A DNA stretch of 64,000 bases from Ampelomyces quisqualis (GCA_018398575.1 JAGTXZ010000006.1:1456343-1520342), one strand, 5' to 3'. Positions 12,106 to 25,086 are shown, counted from the stretch's first letter. Notes: generated by a model not told the origin, from the letters alone. Program-made: numbers and translations.

Positions 12106-12616
12106 TCAGGTCTTGACAGCCGACTGCTCACGGTGCTGATCATAGGCACTCTGGTTTTGGCAGAAATGCTCAAAATCCGGGAAGGAGATGTAGCCATCTG
12201 AACAGGAATTAGTACATGTGATGCTCGACCTTGTTCGGGAAGGAGGCGTGCTTACCCTGTTGCCTGTACTGCCTGACGTAGCGATCACTTTCACTCCTCC
12301 ACACAGCAGGCTTCTCGTAGGGGTTGGTCGGGCTCGAATGGTACCCACCAGTCCTCGTATCAGAAGGCGAAGCTGCTAGACTTGGTGTCTCGCTTCGTGG
12401 AGTTGGTGGGGACGAGACCACCTTTGCCAGTAGTGCATGAGCCTTGGTCGGACTCCCCGAAGAACCGGCGGAATCACGTCGAGGAAGAGAAACAAGCGTA
12501 GTGACGCATGGCGAAGAGACAGTTGAAGGTGTCAGAGGTGGCCGACGACTTCCTGATCTTGATCGTGCGGGAGCCTCGGTGGGTAGCGAGTAGTAGTATC
12601 GTGAGCTATTCGCCAT
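12106..12616 (-). CDS. Small Ser/Pro-rich protein of unknown function
   Basis: Two exons on the minus strand, 12616-12256 and 12197-12106, giving 150 aa. The family is not recognised. The first 90 residues are rich in Ser, Pro and Arg with SP/TP dipeptides (possible proline-directed phosphorylation), starting MANSSRYYYSLPTEAPARSR. A compact aromatic and charged C-terminal module spans the splice: RSESDRYVRQYRQQ then DGYISFPDFEHFCQNQ. The intron (12198-12255) has clean GT-AG ends and joins these halves in frame, which argues for a real gene. No membrane segment or signal peptide is seen. An in-frame ATG at 12793 is considered too far upstream. Confidence 0.65.
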
Positions 12617-15538
12617 GGCGAATATATGTAACTGGGACTTAATTGTGTGTAGTCGACGAGTATCAATTTCGATGCGTGGTACGAAGAGTGTTGTAGAATA
12701 ATGACGACGAAGTATGAACAGCAACCGACAAAGGGCCAAATGGCATGATCTAGTAATAATGGCTCTCTGGACCCACGCCCAGACGCCATTCACCCCATAC
12801 TACGCACAGCTACAGACGCCACTGCACGAACCAGGGCCCCCCTGTCCACCAAGCCGGCGTACATCTGGATTCTGCCATCAGTAAGAGCCCGGAGCTTCCC
12901 ACTCCACGCTCTGGGCTAAAAGACGCCTGCACGCGCCGCGCCAGGAAACGTGGACCGTTTAGATTTAGAGTGGTTGCAGGGGGAGATGCGCTGTCGTCCG
13001 TCTTGTTGGTGCTCAACGCGCACAAGACTGCTTTCATGGCAATATCTCTACGGAGTAGACTGCACGCTTCTGCTGCACGTCTGAGCTGGCCGGGCGTGTG
13101 CGCGCGCACGCAGTCACAGCGCGGCCACCGCTCTTCTTCTCGAAGATAGATGTGAATCATGTGATGCGTTATTCAGGCCTTTGTCGGAAGTGCGGGTGCG
13201 CTGCCAGACCGACGCCGTCGCGTTGATTGCCTTCGAATCGGCGGATGCGAGCCGATTCCTCCACTTCAAGGTTCATGCTGTTCATCGTCATAATGCGTAC
13301 GGATGACAAGACAAGCCAAGCCGCGTTCCAGTTCCTGACCACATAGGCTGTTCTTTTTGCCAGCGTTTCCTTGCTACGTGCCGAGTCTAGATTGCGCAGC
13401 TCCGCAAAACCCTTTCCACGGATGCCACATACCTATCGCTATCGCTATCGATAGAAAGATCACTCTGTGGGGCGTATGTGCGACTGACCGCACGAGGCTG
13501 ATTATTCCGCTCCATTGTTATTACTCAGCAATTCGCTGCTTCACAAGTTCACCCACATCCTGCTGTGACGACATTGTTCGGCCTGGGAGTTCCGTAGCCC
13601 GCCTATGTCAAGCATCTGCATGTTACGGAACTCTATTATTGGTGGTCCAGACCATCAGCACACAAGTCCTATCCATGGCACCATCTACCAGATAACGCGC
13701 GCGATCCGGTTGGAGCATTAGAACACGAGAGCAGCCGACACCGAGCAATGCGGTCATGTCCAAAAACCTTCGCTTGCCGACCAACGTTACACACGCTCGT
13801 ACGATGACATGGGACCGCGATATTGTGCTTGCGTTGTCACGTTTGTAGCAAGACGCGTGAGCGGTGGCCATGTTACGGCCGATCGGATTAGGCCGCACTC
13901 GACCACCATTCTTGTCGACCACAACCCCTCTTGCGTTTCGGGATCCGCTATTCAATGCCGGGCGAACAGCGTGAGACGGTTGTCGAGCAAGCGATTGCTT
14001 GATCTCGATCTTGTTCTGGAACCCGTTATGATCAGCCTCCATGTCAGTTATTGTTGTTTTAGCTGAATGCTATTTGCTGGTGTTATTCAATGCTGAGGAG
14101 CCGAGCGGGTCCGCCTCTCGCTTCGCAGCATGAATTTATGTACTTCTCAGCTGCACGCTTAGCCTTACATTGCCGCAGCTACCGGTACTTCATTCTACTC
14201 TTTGTGTCTGGATGATTAGACTACGGTGCTGTGCTTGCCGCGTCTTGTCCCCTCGTGCTACTTTCCACTTGGAGCACGTGCTCTGTCCCCCCATCAACTC
14301 CAGACACCATACCGACCTACCACCTAGATAACCAGCTGAGCAAGCTCGTCGAAAAATAACCCTCAAGACCCTCGACATGTTGCAACGTTACATATTTGCC
14401 GAATCCCGCTCGTCTCGAAGATAGCCCCCCCTGTCCCTATTGAGCAACGTGTGCAGACGCCCGATCCCCACTATATTTATGCCATGCTGCCCAGTCTAGC
14501 ACCAGCAATACCCAGCCACACATAAACATGTTGGCAAGGGCGCTTCAATACGTACCTGGGTCCGAAGATTCTGGTAACACAAATCTTCCACTATAGCCGC
14601 GCCCGTTACACGCCGTTCGGCGAAAGATGCAGATTCGAAAAATGCTCACGCTGCTGCTCCAAACACCATGTGTCGGAATCACCCATAAAATACTCCGTAC
14701 GCCGTAGGAGCTTTCTCGTTTCTGGTCCGGTATATCTACCCTGAATTGGAACGTCCTTTGCATATCCCATCTAGACATCCGGATCTTCATGCCGATCACA
14801 TCCTCAGGACGAGTCCCTAGCCCTACCTAGGTCCTACATACGACCAGAAATATGCGCAACCCCCCCTCCACTCCCTTTTTCTCGCTTATGCACGCTTTTC
14901 CGCGATACTTGCCACTACTCATTCTCGGACTGACATGTGTGCAGTCACTGCAGTGTGCTAGACTAATAAGTGGGGTAAAGATGGCGGTCTGATGAGTCCA
15001 ATGTCAGTGGTGCGGGCCGCACCGACTTCTGCCGTTGGAATTTTATTTTTCATCGCATGGGATTCGGCAGGGCGTGTATGACTCTTTTGATAGAGGGGTA
15101 GATTTTGTCTTGGTGTGGTGGGTCGTCGGCGCAAAAGGCGGAAAGGCCGCATTGTTTGGAGTGTAGGGCTGGCCACGTGCAGTGTGTGGACGCAGTGAGT
15201 TGTCCATACAAGCAATGATACATGGTCACTTGTTAGTGGCTTACAAGATGCCCCTGTTCGGTGCAATAATCGCGGGAAAAGCAAACAACACAACATTCTG
15301 CTCCACTCGTGCGTGATCGCTTTCGGCGTACGGAGTATGCTAGTTTCATTTCTACAACGATGCTTTATCTGGCAGCCGTGGGGATCGCCCTTGTAGGCCT
15401 GTCGACGGATCTCGATTTGCCGAAAAGATGGTCACACGCGCCTCTCTGCATGTTAATATACGGAGATCCAATCGCGCTGTACCTGCGTGCAGCAAGGGTG
15501 CTCCAGATGACCTTTTGCCATGTCGCTCATATGCACAA
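12617..15538. other. 2.9-kb stretch without recognisable genes
   Basis: Open frames up to 139 codons occur (for example 13623-14042 on the minus strand) but have no family resemblance, start context or splice logic. Base composition is near that of neighbouring genes, so this is not a RIP island. A short ATCGCT repeat lies at about 13,434. It could hold a lncRNA or distal regulatory DNA for the URC1/UPRT block, but nothing supports that directly. Confidence 0.45.
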
Positions 15539-17360
15539 TCAGTGCTACAAGGTATCAGTATTTGCAAAGCCGAACAAATGATAACCAAGCGCATCCCACT
15601 TACATCAATGTCCTCCCAACCACGACCCTTTACGTTTGCCAGCTCATCCATCGACATGACATGACCAGTCGTAACTGCAGGAGTCAGCATAAGTGTATTT
15701 GTCTCACCGGAAGCAAACGCATTAGAGGAGCCGAGGAGCCGGCGCAGGATGGATGGCATGACCGGATGAGGGGAAATACATACAGTAACCGGCTTGGATC
15801 TTTGCATCAATCTCAACACGACTATCCGCCGGAATCATGTCGTCTGGAATTGGAACACGCTCGTGGATGGGAATGCCTTGCTCCACAATGGCGTCGTGCT
15901 TCATGTTACTCATACTCAACATACGATCAATCTTTGTGATGCCGAGCCAGTGCAGGATGTCGGGCATGAGCGCTTGGAAACGCATGTCCTTCACACCGGC
16001 GATGTTCTCCGTACGCTTGAAGTATTCGCTGGCCCTGTCTTCTCCACGCTTTCGAGCATTGTAGACGAGGTACTTGGTCACTTCGCCGAGCGCTCGGCCT
16101 TCTTTGCGGAAGTAAATAACGACTCCACTGCCGCCGTTCTGGGCTTCCTTGACAGCTTCCTCAATACCGAAAGTGAGGTACGGTCGGCATGTGCAGATGT
16201 CAGATCCGAACACGTCACTACCGTTGCACTCGTCGTGGATACGAAGGGCGAGTTTGGAGTTGGCATCTGACATCTTGGCTGGGTCGCCGAAGATGTATAC
16301 TGTGAGACCACCAATGGGAGGGAGAAAGAGCTTGATGTCGTGGCGAGTGATGAGCTCAGGATACGAGCCGCCAGTCTCCTCGAAAAGCGTTCGCCTGAGA
16401 GTTCCCTCGTCTGGAAATACTGTCAGTAAGAGCATTGACCGAACAGTTCTTGGCCGACCCACCAATATGGAAACGATCAGCTACACCAGGCAGATACCAT
16501 ACTGGCTCAACAGCTACTTTTGTGACGGCAATTTCACCCTGCTCGCTTACACAAATCTTTCCATCGACCGTGATGCGACCTTCCTTGACACTGTTTTCCA
16601 TCTCTGGTACTTTCATATGTGCTCGGGTGATGGCGATTGTAGGCCTGATCTCGACGTCATCTTTGTCCATAGTCTCTTTGAACAGCCATGGAGCGAGATG
16701 ACCATACGGATCCATAGCCACAATCTTCTTCTTGTCGCTCCATTGGGGGAAAGGACCGATCTGTGCCGCTGGCTCGGTGTTGGTGAAGTCTGGCTTGTGG
16801 GTGATATCGAGGTCTTTGCTTGCTACTGCAAGAGCGTTGTAGATTGAGTATGAGCCTCCATGGGCACCGATAGCTGGATGAAGTAAGCGAACTAACGACC
16901 AGCAAATATACAGAAAGGGTTACATACCATTACGGCGACGGATGGTGTTTGGATGTCTAGAAACGACTACAGGCCCACGAACAGCTGGATCCTTGGCACC
17001 CCATTCCATAGGTAACGGATCAACGCCAGCTTGACCAGGGTACGAAGTCAAAATGATCTTCGACGTCTTCGAAACGCTTGCTCGACGAGGCGGGGCATCA
17101 ACGATTGCAGGAGGCTGATCATACTGTTGCGAAATGGCTTCTACAACTTTACTAGATTCAGTCTCCTTTGCCTTGTCACTACTCAGGGTGCCATTGGCGG
17201 CCTCTGATGCCGCCTCATCTTTGATTTGCTTAATGCCCGCCAAAATGTTGACCCGGCCGTTGATCTTATCAACGGACGCGGCTAGGGACGCATTCTCCGT
17301 TCGCAATGACTTTAATCCTTCCAAGATCTCCTTGAACACCGCATCACTGGTGGAAGACAT
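15539..17360 (-). CDS. urc1: URC1, GTP cyclohydrolase II-like enzyme of uracil catabolism
   Basis: Five exons on the minus strand: 17360-16928, 16873-16463, 16410-15784, 15674-15604 and 15544-15539, giving 515 aa. The protein is the fungal Urc1/RibA-like type, required in the URC route that lets yeasts use uracil as nitrogen source. An N-terminal coiled-coil region is followed by the family-specific N domain (SKIILTSYPGQ, AIGAHGGSYSIYNALAVA). The RibA-like catalytic domain follows, with the zinc and substrate motif GSDVFGSDICTCRPYL, then YFRKEGRALGEVTKYLVYNAR. The final exon is only six bases (His-stop), giving the expected end GWEDIDH. It lies on the same strand as the uracil phosphoribosyltransferase at 18.8-19.7 kb. 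Confidence 0.9.
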
Positions 17361-17958
17361 AACGAAGGGGATGTGTCCGTGATGTAAAGCTATCCTTGAC
17401 CAGAAGGAAGAGGCAATCAGAACAGTCAGAGGTAGTAGGTGTCTTCTCAACGACCTGTAAAACAAAGCCGGAGACGTCCGAAATAGGTTGAGAGGCAAGA
17501 TAGGATGGTAGAGCGGAAGCTGTATAGATAGCAACAAAGAAAGCTAGCTAGGTCGTATTCTCAAGTTCGCTTGGTTGGATACGATGTAGGGAAAGGAGGA
17601 GAAGAAGGAGAGGAGAGGAGAGAACAGGAGCAAGTGGACGAGAGTGGTGAGCTTTAGAACGACTGAACACCTGACCAGGATGCAGGCGAACGATAGGTGA
17701 TTGGAGCGGGGCTTATCTGGCGGGGATTGGCCGCATGGGGAAGCTGCAAGGAGGAGTTTAGCACTAGGACCAAGTAAGTTACGCGAAACCGAAGCACATG
17801 CTCACTTTCGCGACGCATCTTTCGTGACCGTGCGAGGTCTCTGATCGATCATCCACTTTTTGTGACTGCTTCCCTCGATAAACATATCAGACGCCGAACT
17901 GCGCAAGAAGCATTCTCAACGACAAACACTTCAATCACCACACTCACTCGTCAACACC
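17361..17958. promoter_or_regulatory. Divergent promoter between URC1 and ELF1
   Basis: A purine-rich tract (GGAGAAG repeats) at about 17,590-17,630 lies upstream of URC1 on the gene's non-template side. The sequence before the ELF1 start is CAACACC-rich. No binding site is assigned. Confidence 0.4.
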
Positions 17959-18454
17959 ATGGTAAGTTCTCTTCTGCCTCCACGTCGCATACACAAACTA
18001 ACACAGCACAGGGAAAGCGCAAATCATCCAGCAAGCCCCAAGGCCCCAAGAAGGTACAGGCATACGTTCCCATGTAACTCTCCAACACCTACTGACACCC
18101 ATTCAGAAGGAAAAGCTCCCAACAACCTTCCCATGCCTCTTCTGCAACCACGAGAACTCGGTCTCCGTCTCCATCGAGAAGAAGTCCGGCGTCGGCAACC
18201 TCCAATGCAAAGTCTGCGGGCAGACCTTCCAAACAAATATCAACTACCTGAGCGCCCCCGTCGACGTGTACGCCGATTGGATCGACGCGTGCGATGCGGT
18301 AGCGAAGGAAGCCGCCGCGGGCAATGCGGCGACGTCACGGTCGAACCATCGCATGGGCGCGATGCCGACGGCGCACACGGGGGAGGCGGATGCAGATGAC
18401 GATGGGTTTGTGGAGCAGGACGATTTGGACGCCGAGGGCGAGTATGCGGATTAG
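17959..18454 (+). CDS. elf1: Transcription elongation factor ELF1 (zinc-ribbon)
   Basis: Three exons, 17959-17961, 18012-18053 and 18107-18454, giving 130 aa. ELF1 binds transcribing RNA polymerase II and helps passage through nucleosomes with Spt4/5. The basic N-terminal tail [15 protein letters not shown] precedes the zinc ribbon with CLFC (after TTFP) and CKVC, spaced as in the family, followed by [21 protein letters not shown]. The C-terminus is acidic ([18 protein letters not shown]). The first exon consists of the start codon alone, with the donor GTAAGT directly after ATG. This is the only arrangement that gives the conserved MGKRK start. Confidence 0.94.
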
Positions 18455-18768
18455 GACTCTGCAAAGGGGCAGGGGGTGTGATGAGCAAGGCTGTGATGGG
18501 TAGGCGGTTGCACACGGGTTTGGACAGGCGTTTGCGATACCACGGAAAACGGGCAATGGAGTCATGGCGTTCAGAAGAGAAATCACATGTGCGAACAGGA
18601 ACTAGTTGCTCGTTGACTAGATCGACCGATGCAGAATGCACGATTATCGTTATTGTCTCTCAGTGCATCGATCTATATGAAAGCTGATGAGCTAACCGAG
18701 ATGTGACAAGAGGCCGAAGCCAATTTTGCAATGAGTAACTTCCAAGATCCGCCACTCTTAATTTTGCT
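18455..18768. other. Intergenic between convergent ELF1 and UPRT genes
   Basis: Convergent 3' ends separated by 314 bp. No gene is seen. Confidence 0.5.
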
Positions 18769-19664
<896 letters not shown>

Positions 19665-20312
19665 GCTGTTGTTCGAAGAGGTTGATCGCTAAGAACTGTC
19701 AATGACCGGGCACAAGTTTAAAGGAAGACATATTGATGGCATACAGCCAAGCTCGTCTGTCGAGGATACCGATGGTGATAGGCTCTAAGCTGATCGTACC
19801 TCAGCCAATGAGCAATTGAGGGGTAGATGGTGGAATGGTACAAACCAGAGCTCACAAGTGTCACTCGGCTGGATGCAGAGCTCCAGCGATCAGGCAAGAC
19901 ATGTAGATAAGCAAAGTGCAGAGGAGTCGAGGCTCAAGTGGACCCGAACTCTGGCTCGTGACTTGTGCCCTCAAAGGGAAGCTGGGGCTGCAACTAATGG
20001 AGCTCGCCTAAAAGGACCCTGCGCTGTTTTGGGGCTAGCACTCCTGCTGTACGAGGTGGAGCACAGACAGGCACGGGTGGCTCCGTCATCGAACTTGGTA
20101 TGCAGCCTTCCGCGTTGGGCCCTCTCACCGTGACCGCTGAACAAAACAGTCCTCACCCGGAATGTGTGCGCATGGTTTGCTTCCTTCACCGTGAATGAGC
20201 CCCGTCTCAGGGCATTGCTTGTCTTCCTCGCCACCTGGCGTCCGCTTGTCCACCGCTCCGCTGCGCGTCTGGACACCTTGGCGAACACACCATAACAGCC
20301 ATCCCCGGCAGC
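19665..20312. promoter_or_regulatory. Divergent promoter between UPRT and WAPL
   Basis: About 650 bp between two outward-reading genes. No other gene is seen, and the small frames at 19816-20288 have no recognisable features. Confidence 0.45.
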
Positions 20313-23300
20313 ATGGCCACCTCCATGGCTGCTACTTTTACTGCTCCCGATCGCCGGAAGAGGGTCGTCACCTACGGCAAAGCATCTCGTCGTGCGTCAA
20401 TACCAGCACCGGCATCGAACCATGACGCGCCGTCACCCGAGAGACCGCGTAAACAGTCCACGGCAGGAGCTGGCGCATTGAAGAAACTTGGCGGCACAAA
20501 CGGCAATGGAGGCCGCAAAGCTGCGCCACGCGATCCGACCGCCAGCCCAGACATATTCGACGTGCCATCCGAGGACGAATTCGCTATTAACCCGTTGGCG
20601 GCCGCAAAGCGACCGGCCACGAAGCGTCGCGTACCCAGAGCAGAAACTGGCGCTTCCACGGTGAAAGAAAGCGCAGCGGAGACGATCGCACTGCCGGCCA
20701 AAACGCGGGGATCGTTGCCCAAATCTCGTCCAGCAGCACCCGTAGTCCGCTCGACAACCAAGAAGTCGCAGAAGCCGGCGCAAGTGTCAGACGCACCCTC
20801 TGGGTCCTCTGCTGAATCGCCCGTACGCCGTGGAAGGACACCACAGTCCCCGCTGGCTCATGATCTAGCTACATTGGGAAAGCAGGCGCCGCAGCGATCT
20901 GTTGCGAAGCCCGAGGCAATTGCACAAGCATCGACACCGGCTATCCCTGTAACTACATCTCAGAGACCGACGAAAGTCAGCGCCACTCTGCCTAAGAAGA
21001 GCACGCTGCTGCCGAAGGCACCCACCAAGCCCAGCCCCGCCTTCGATATCTTCGACGTGCCCTCTTCGGACGATGAGTCGCATATACCCACACCGAGGCC
21101 ACCGAGACGAGCCCTGCCGATCGTGCGCAACGAGCCCATTAAAGAAGCGAAACCGTCTATTGGAGACCATGGAAAGGAACAAACCGAGTCCGACGACTCT
21201 ACGGCGTCAAGGAAGCGCAAACGCAAAGGCTCCGTCTCCTCGACAAAGGCTGCCAAGGCACTGGTCGATCTAGAGAATAAGTCTTCGCTCCCCAAGCGCA
21301 GCTCAAAATATCAAAAAAAGGCGGATAGCGCTTCTCCAGGACATATCACGCATCAAATTCCTGCACTTCAGCCGGTAGCGGAAGCTGAAAATATATCGGC
21401 TGCCGTAAACAAGCCGAGAAGGACGCGAATGCGTACAGTGCCTGTTCTTACACAACCATCTACTGTAAAGGCAAACTCGTCACCAGCCATGTTGCACAAT
21501 ATGCTACCAAATCGTGCTGCGCCCAAGCCTACTCCGACAGCAGAAGTGTCTGAAGCCGTGGCAATCGAAGACGAAACCATGTATGAGATTCCGGAATGTT
21601 TGACCACCCCCGTGCGACCCTCGCTAGACAACTTATCAGGATCCATAACGCCGCGTCAGAAAGCTCTTTTTGGAAGTCTGCTTGGGACTCCTTCTGCAAA
21701 CCCGTCCATGCCGAGCATCTCTAAGCTCCAGTTGACAGGGACAAAGTCAAGGTCGCTTCTTGGAGCATTGCCTAGGTCGAAGTCCGACATGACACCTAGC
21801 ACACATGTCAAGAAGACAAGACTCATCGCAAGTTTAAGACCTGCCGAGAGCAGTTCAGATGAAGAAAGTAGCGAAAGTGAGATCGAAGGCGGGGAGAAGA
21901 CGTTTACGAAGCCTCTCTCCACCAAGCAGATCCATCCAAGAGGTGCTACCAAGAGCACTCGAGGAACTCGGGATATTACTGCTTCAGATAACATCGATAT
22001 GGTGACTGAAATAGCAGCGGATTCGCAGGCATCACAAACCGCGGCCGGGTATCGCACAAGGCAGAAGTTCACTTATGCTACAACGCGCTCCTATCTACAG
22101 GAAGCGAACCCCGAGGACGCTTTCCTTGTATCGATGGATATGGATGACCCAATAGGTTCCGCATCCCAAACCAGGGGCAGTCAAACTGATGAAGAAGAAG
22201 AGCCAAGTCAAGTGCGGGCAACCCACGAGCTCAGGAGGCAAGGACAAAATACGACATTTGAATGGGAGAATCTGATGCTGATTGATGACTTATCGAGCAA
22301 GTCGAAAGATAGCATTCGTCGTAGTGCTTTGTTAGAGCTATGCACGAAAATGGCCGACACAACATTTGCATACGAGCTACTAGACTCATCACTGGCCGAA
22401 CGATTCTTGGACAGCCTCGCATCGAACGGGGAGGCTATCTTTGACTTTGCCGCTGCTGTAGCCACTATCTTCATGCTGCAGACCAACCCTACGCATACAA
22501 TGCTCAGCCAGATACATTGCTGCCAACATGTACCGGCTTTAGTAAAGCTTCTAGATAACGACATGGACATTCAAAAGACTGCGAGAAACAGGAAAACGAA
22601 TCTCTCTCGGATCGCATTGGAGATGGTCATTGCACTTCGCTCGAAAATTATGGACAGCCGAGTTTGGTCCCCAGCGAAGCCGGAAAAAGTTTCACCACAA
22701 CTCATTGCCATCAAGAGTTTCGAACTGCTGGTGCTTGGTCTGGGGGAAGCTGGCAGTACCCAGTCAATTATCAGCTCGGAAACACGGGACAAGCTGGTCG
22801 ACATCGCCCAACGCATTGCTGAACGTTTTGTGATGGACAAAAAAAGTACGCACGATGAGACGATCTTGCGCTCTATCTTCTCTACGTTGGAGGCTGCCTC
22901 GCTCGCAAAGCAGAAAGCGCTCATGTGGCCGGCACGTCTCTTGCAAAGTCTGGCATTGTCCATGTCATGCTTGTTCAGAATGAGCGACACGCCCACGATT
23001 GCGCTGGCTGTCAAGCTCTGCATGAATCTTACAAATAACAAACCGAAGGCTTGCCAACAGTTTTCCGAGGTTGAGTTTATTCAATCTCTCCTGCAGTCCA
23101 TTGTTCAGAGGTTCAAGCTTCTACAAGGAGGTGTCGACGGAACACAACGTTCTGGAGTGTTGGACACACTCATTCTTAGCCTGGGCGCCATGATCAATCT
23201 CACAGAGCACAGTGATGAGGCAAGACGCAATGCTGATGGTGGTGGAGATGTGCTTGGATCACTTGTGGAGACTTTTGTGAAAGGATCGGCCCGAACAACA

Positions 23301-23639
23301 GAGGTGAATATCCTGGTTGAGTCTATCCAAGTTGCTGGTACTAACATGATGCAGGCCATCTCCATGGAAGAAACCCAATCGAGTGTGGCTATTGGTTATC
23401 TCAGCGTGCTTGTGGGCAATCTGTGCCTCAACGAGACCACTAGGACCAAGGTGCGCGCGCATCTACCGGGAGGACATTTGGACAGCCTTATCGACAAGAT
23501 CAAGGAGTTTGTGCAAGTTCACGAGCATGCCAACCGCAGAGCGAAACAATACGAAGGAGAGGAGGGCCAGGAGACTTGGCAAAACTATACTGCGCGAATC
23601 ATGCTCGTGGCTGAAGAGCTCGAGAAGGCCACAACGTGA
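20313..23639 (+). CDS. wpl1: WAPL-family cohesin release factor
   Basis: Single exon, 1108 aa. WAPL, with Pds5, opens the Smc3-Scc1 gate and unloads cohesin. The first 580 residues are disordered and rich in Lys, Ser and Pro. Within them the motif IFDVPSEDE (about residue 81) recurs as IFDVPSSDDE (about residue 246), possible docking elements. The segment KFTYATTRSYL (about residue 583) is followed by the alpha-helical WAPL domain from about 648 to the end, beginning FEWENLMLIDDL and SIRRSALLELCTKM. The C-terminus is charged. An earlier ATG in frame is not available, and the downstream M at residue 5 is a possible alternative start. Length is typical of Pezizomycotina WAPL proteins. Confidence 0.85.
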   Translation: MATSMAATFTAPDRRKRVVTYGKASRRASIPAPASNHDAPSPERPRKQSTAGAGALKKLGGTNGNGGRKAAPRDPTASPDIFDVPSEDEFAINPLAAAKRPATKRRVPRAETGASTVKESAAETIALPAKTRGSLPKSRPAAPVVRSTTKKSQKPAQVSDAPSGSSAESPVRRGRTPQSPLAHDLATLGKQAPQRSVAKPEAIAQASTPAIPVTTSQRPTKVSATLPKKSTLLPKAPTKPSPAFDIFDVPSSDDESHIPTPRPPRRALPIVRNEPIKEAKPSIGDHGKEQTESDDSTASRKRKRKGSVSSTKAAKALVDLENKSSLPKRSSKYQKKADSASPGHITHQIPALQPVAEAENISAAVNKPRRTRMRTVPVLTQPSTVKANSSPAMLHNMLPNRAAPKPTPTAEVSEAVAIEDETMYEIPECLTTPVRPSLDNLSGSITPRQKALFGSLLGTPSANPSMPSISKLQLTGTKSRSLLGALPRSKSDMTPSTHVKKTRLIASLRPAESSSDEESSESEIEGGEKTFTKPLSTKQIHPRGATKSTRGTRDITASDNIDMVTEIAADSQASQTAAGYRTRQKFTYATTRSYLQEANPEDAFLVSMDMDDPIGSASQTRGSQTDEEEEPSQVRATHELRRQGQNTTFEWENLMLIDDLSSKSKDSIRRSALLELCTKMADTTFAYELLDSSLAERFLDSLASNGEAIFDFAAAVATIFMLQTNPTHTMLSQIHCCQHVPALVKLLDNDMDIQKTARNRKTNLSRIALEMVIALRSKIMDSRVWSPAKPEKVSPQLIAIKSFELLVLGLGEAGSTQSIISSETRDKLVDIAQRIAERFVMDKKSTHDETILRSIFSTLEAASLAKQKALMWPARLLQSLALSMSCLFRMSDTPTIALAVKLCMNLTNNKPKACQQFSEVEFIQSLLQSIVQRFKLLQGGVDGTQRSGVLDTLILSLGAMINLTEHSDEARRNADGGGDVLGSLVETFVKGSARTTEVNILVESIQVAGTNMMQAISMEETQSSVAIGYLSVLVGNLCLNETTRTKVRAHLPGGHLDSLIDKIKEFVQVHEHANRRAKQYEGEEGQETWQNYTARIMLVAEELEKATT

Positions 23640-24260
23640 ATAGGCTGATGATGATGGAGTGGTGCGTGTTTGGTGGCATGCATCTCACACCGCTTGGGGG
23701 CACGGCTAGACTTTTCCCTTTGTCCACTAGGGAAGCCGATTGATTATCTTCGGGCCGCAGTTTTCCATGTGACTGGTGTTGGGCATTTGATAGTTGGACG
23801 ATAGATACCCCAGACTTTTTGGACGCGCAGCAGTTCCCGGGACTGTTTGGGTCCTATCCTAGCCGGCGAGTCGTCTTTAGGCTGGTGGACGTTTTCGGAG
23901 CATGCACGGGAGAGAACAGAGAAGAACAGAGAAGCACATGTATATTCGCAGAGCATGAGAGAATAGCTGTCTGACCGGGAGTCTTCTCCACGCGGCTAAT
24001 TAGATGTCTGCCACATGCTTGTACATATCCGCAGGGCTGCGAGCGGCCCAGCAACGTGGTAGCCATGACGCAGCGGGCTGGCATTCGGTGTCACCGTGCG
24101 GCTGGACGGCGTCATTCCGAGCAAGCTAGCTCCTACCGGAAGCATACCGCAAGGAGCAAGGCGCACCCCAGGCATCTCAGCAGTCGACTGAGACAACCAA
24201 ACTCCCACACTGGCGAGCCGATCAGCCACCGCACGTCCGCCCCAGATCGCTAGCAGCAAC
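23640..24260. other. Intergenic, WAPL 3' end and Rheb promoter
   Basis: No coding signal. The open frames here are reverse-strand shadows with random composition. Confidence 0.45.
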
Positions 24261-25086
24261 ATGCCGGCGCCCAAGCAAAGAAAGATGGCCATTGTGGGCA
24301 GTAGAGCTGTCGGTGAGTGCAGCGTCGCGTGTGCGGAGCATGTGACCAGTACCGCACTGACGAGCGGCGCAGGCAAGTCGAGTCTGACGGTGCAATTCGT
24401 CGATGGCCACTTTGTCGACAGCTACTATCCAACGATTGAGAACACTTTCAGCAAGATGATTCGCTACAAGAACCAGGACTTTGCGACCGAGATGATCGAT
24501 ACGGCGGGCCAGGTACTGTGCGGTTTTCTTTGCTCCCCTGCCATGCTGCGATGTTGGGACTGAGGGCGACTTGGGAAGCAGGGCTAACAGCAGGTCGTCT
24601 CGCTGCAGGATGAATACAGCATTCTCAACTCGAAACACTTCATCGGCATCCACGGCTACTTGATTGTCTACTCGGTTGCCAGCAAGCAGAGCTTCGAAAT
24701 GGCGCGCGTCATTCGAGACAAGATCCTCAACCACCTGGTACGTCCCCCGCCATGGCCAGACTGGCCTGCGAGGCAGGTGCGGGGTGTTGCCAAAAGAGAC
24801 TAGTCCACGCCAGACCACGGAAACTGACCTCGTTGCTCACATGCAGGCCGTCGACTGGGTCCCCATTGTCATCGTAGGCAACAAATCCGACCTGCGCCCC
24901 GAACAACGTCAAGTCACGCCCGAAGACGGTAAAGCGCTCGCCGAAGAGTTCAAGTGCGCGTGGACAGAAGCCAGCGCCCGCTACAACGAGAACGTGCTCA
25001 AGGCGTTTGAGCTTCTGATCGGAGAGGTGGAGAGGAGCCAGAATCCGAGTGAGCCTGCTGGCGGAAGCAAGTGCCATGTCATGTAG
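24261..25086 (+). CDS. rhb1: Rheb-family small GTPase (TORC1 activator)
   Basis: Four exons: 24261-24312, 24373-24512, 24609-24737 and 24847-25086, giving 186 aa. Rheb regulates TOR complex 1 and amino acid uptake from endomembranes. G1 is GSRAVGKSS (spliced between exons 1 and 2), the effector region has YYPTIENTF, G3 is DTAGQDEYS (spliced between exons 2 and 3), G4 is GNKSDL and G5 is TEASA. The Arg/Ala after GS in the P-loop matches Rheb rather than Ras. The C-terminus CHVM is a CaaX box, predicting farnesylation. Intron 3 of 109 bp carries a typical branch site. All junctions fall in expected phases. Confidence 0.95.

Noticed and set aside
13623..14042. Minus frame of 139 codons in the 2.9-kb gap
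   Set aside because: Random composition, no domain, no splicing support.
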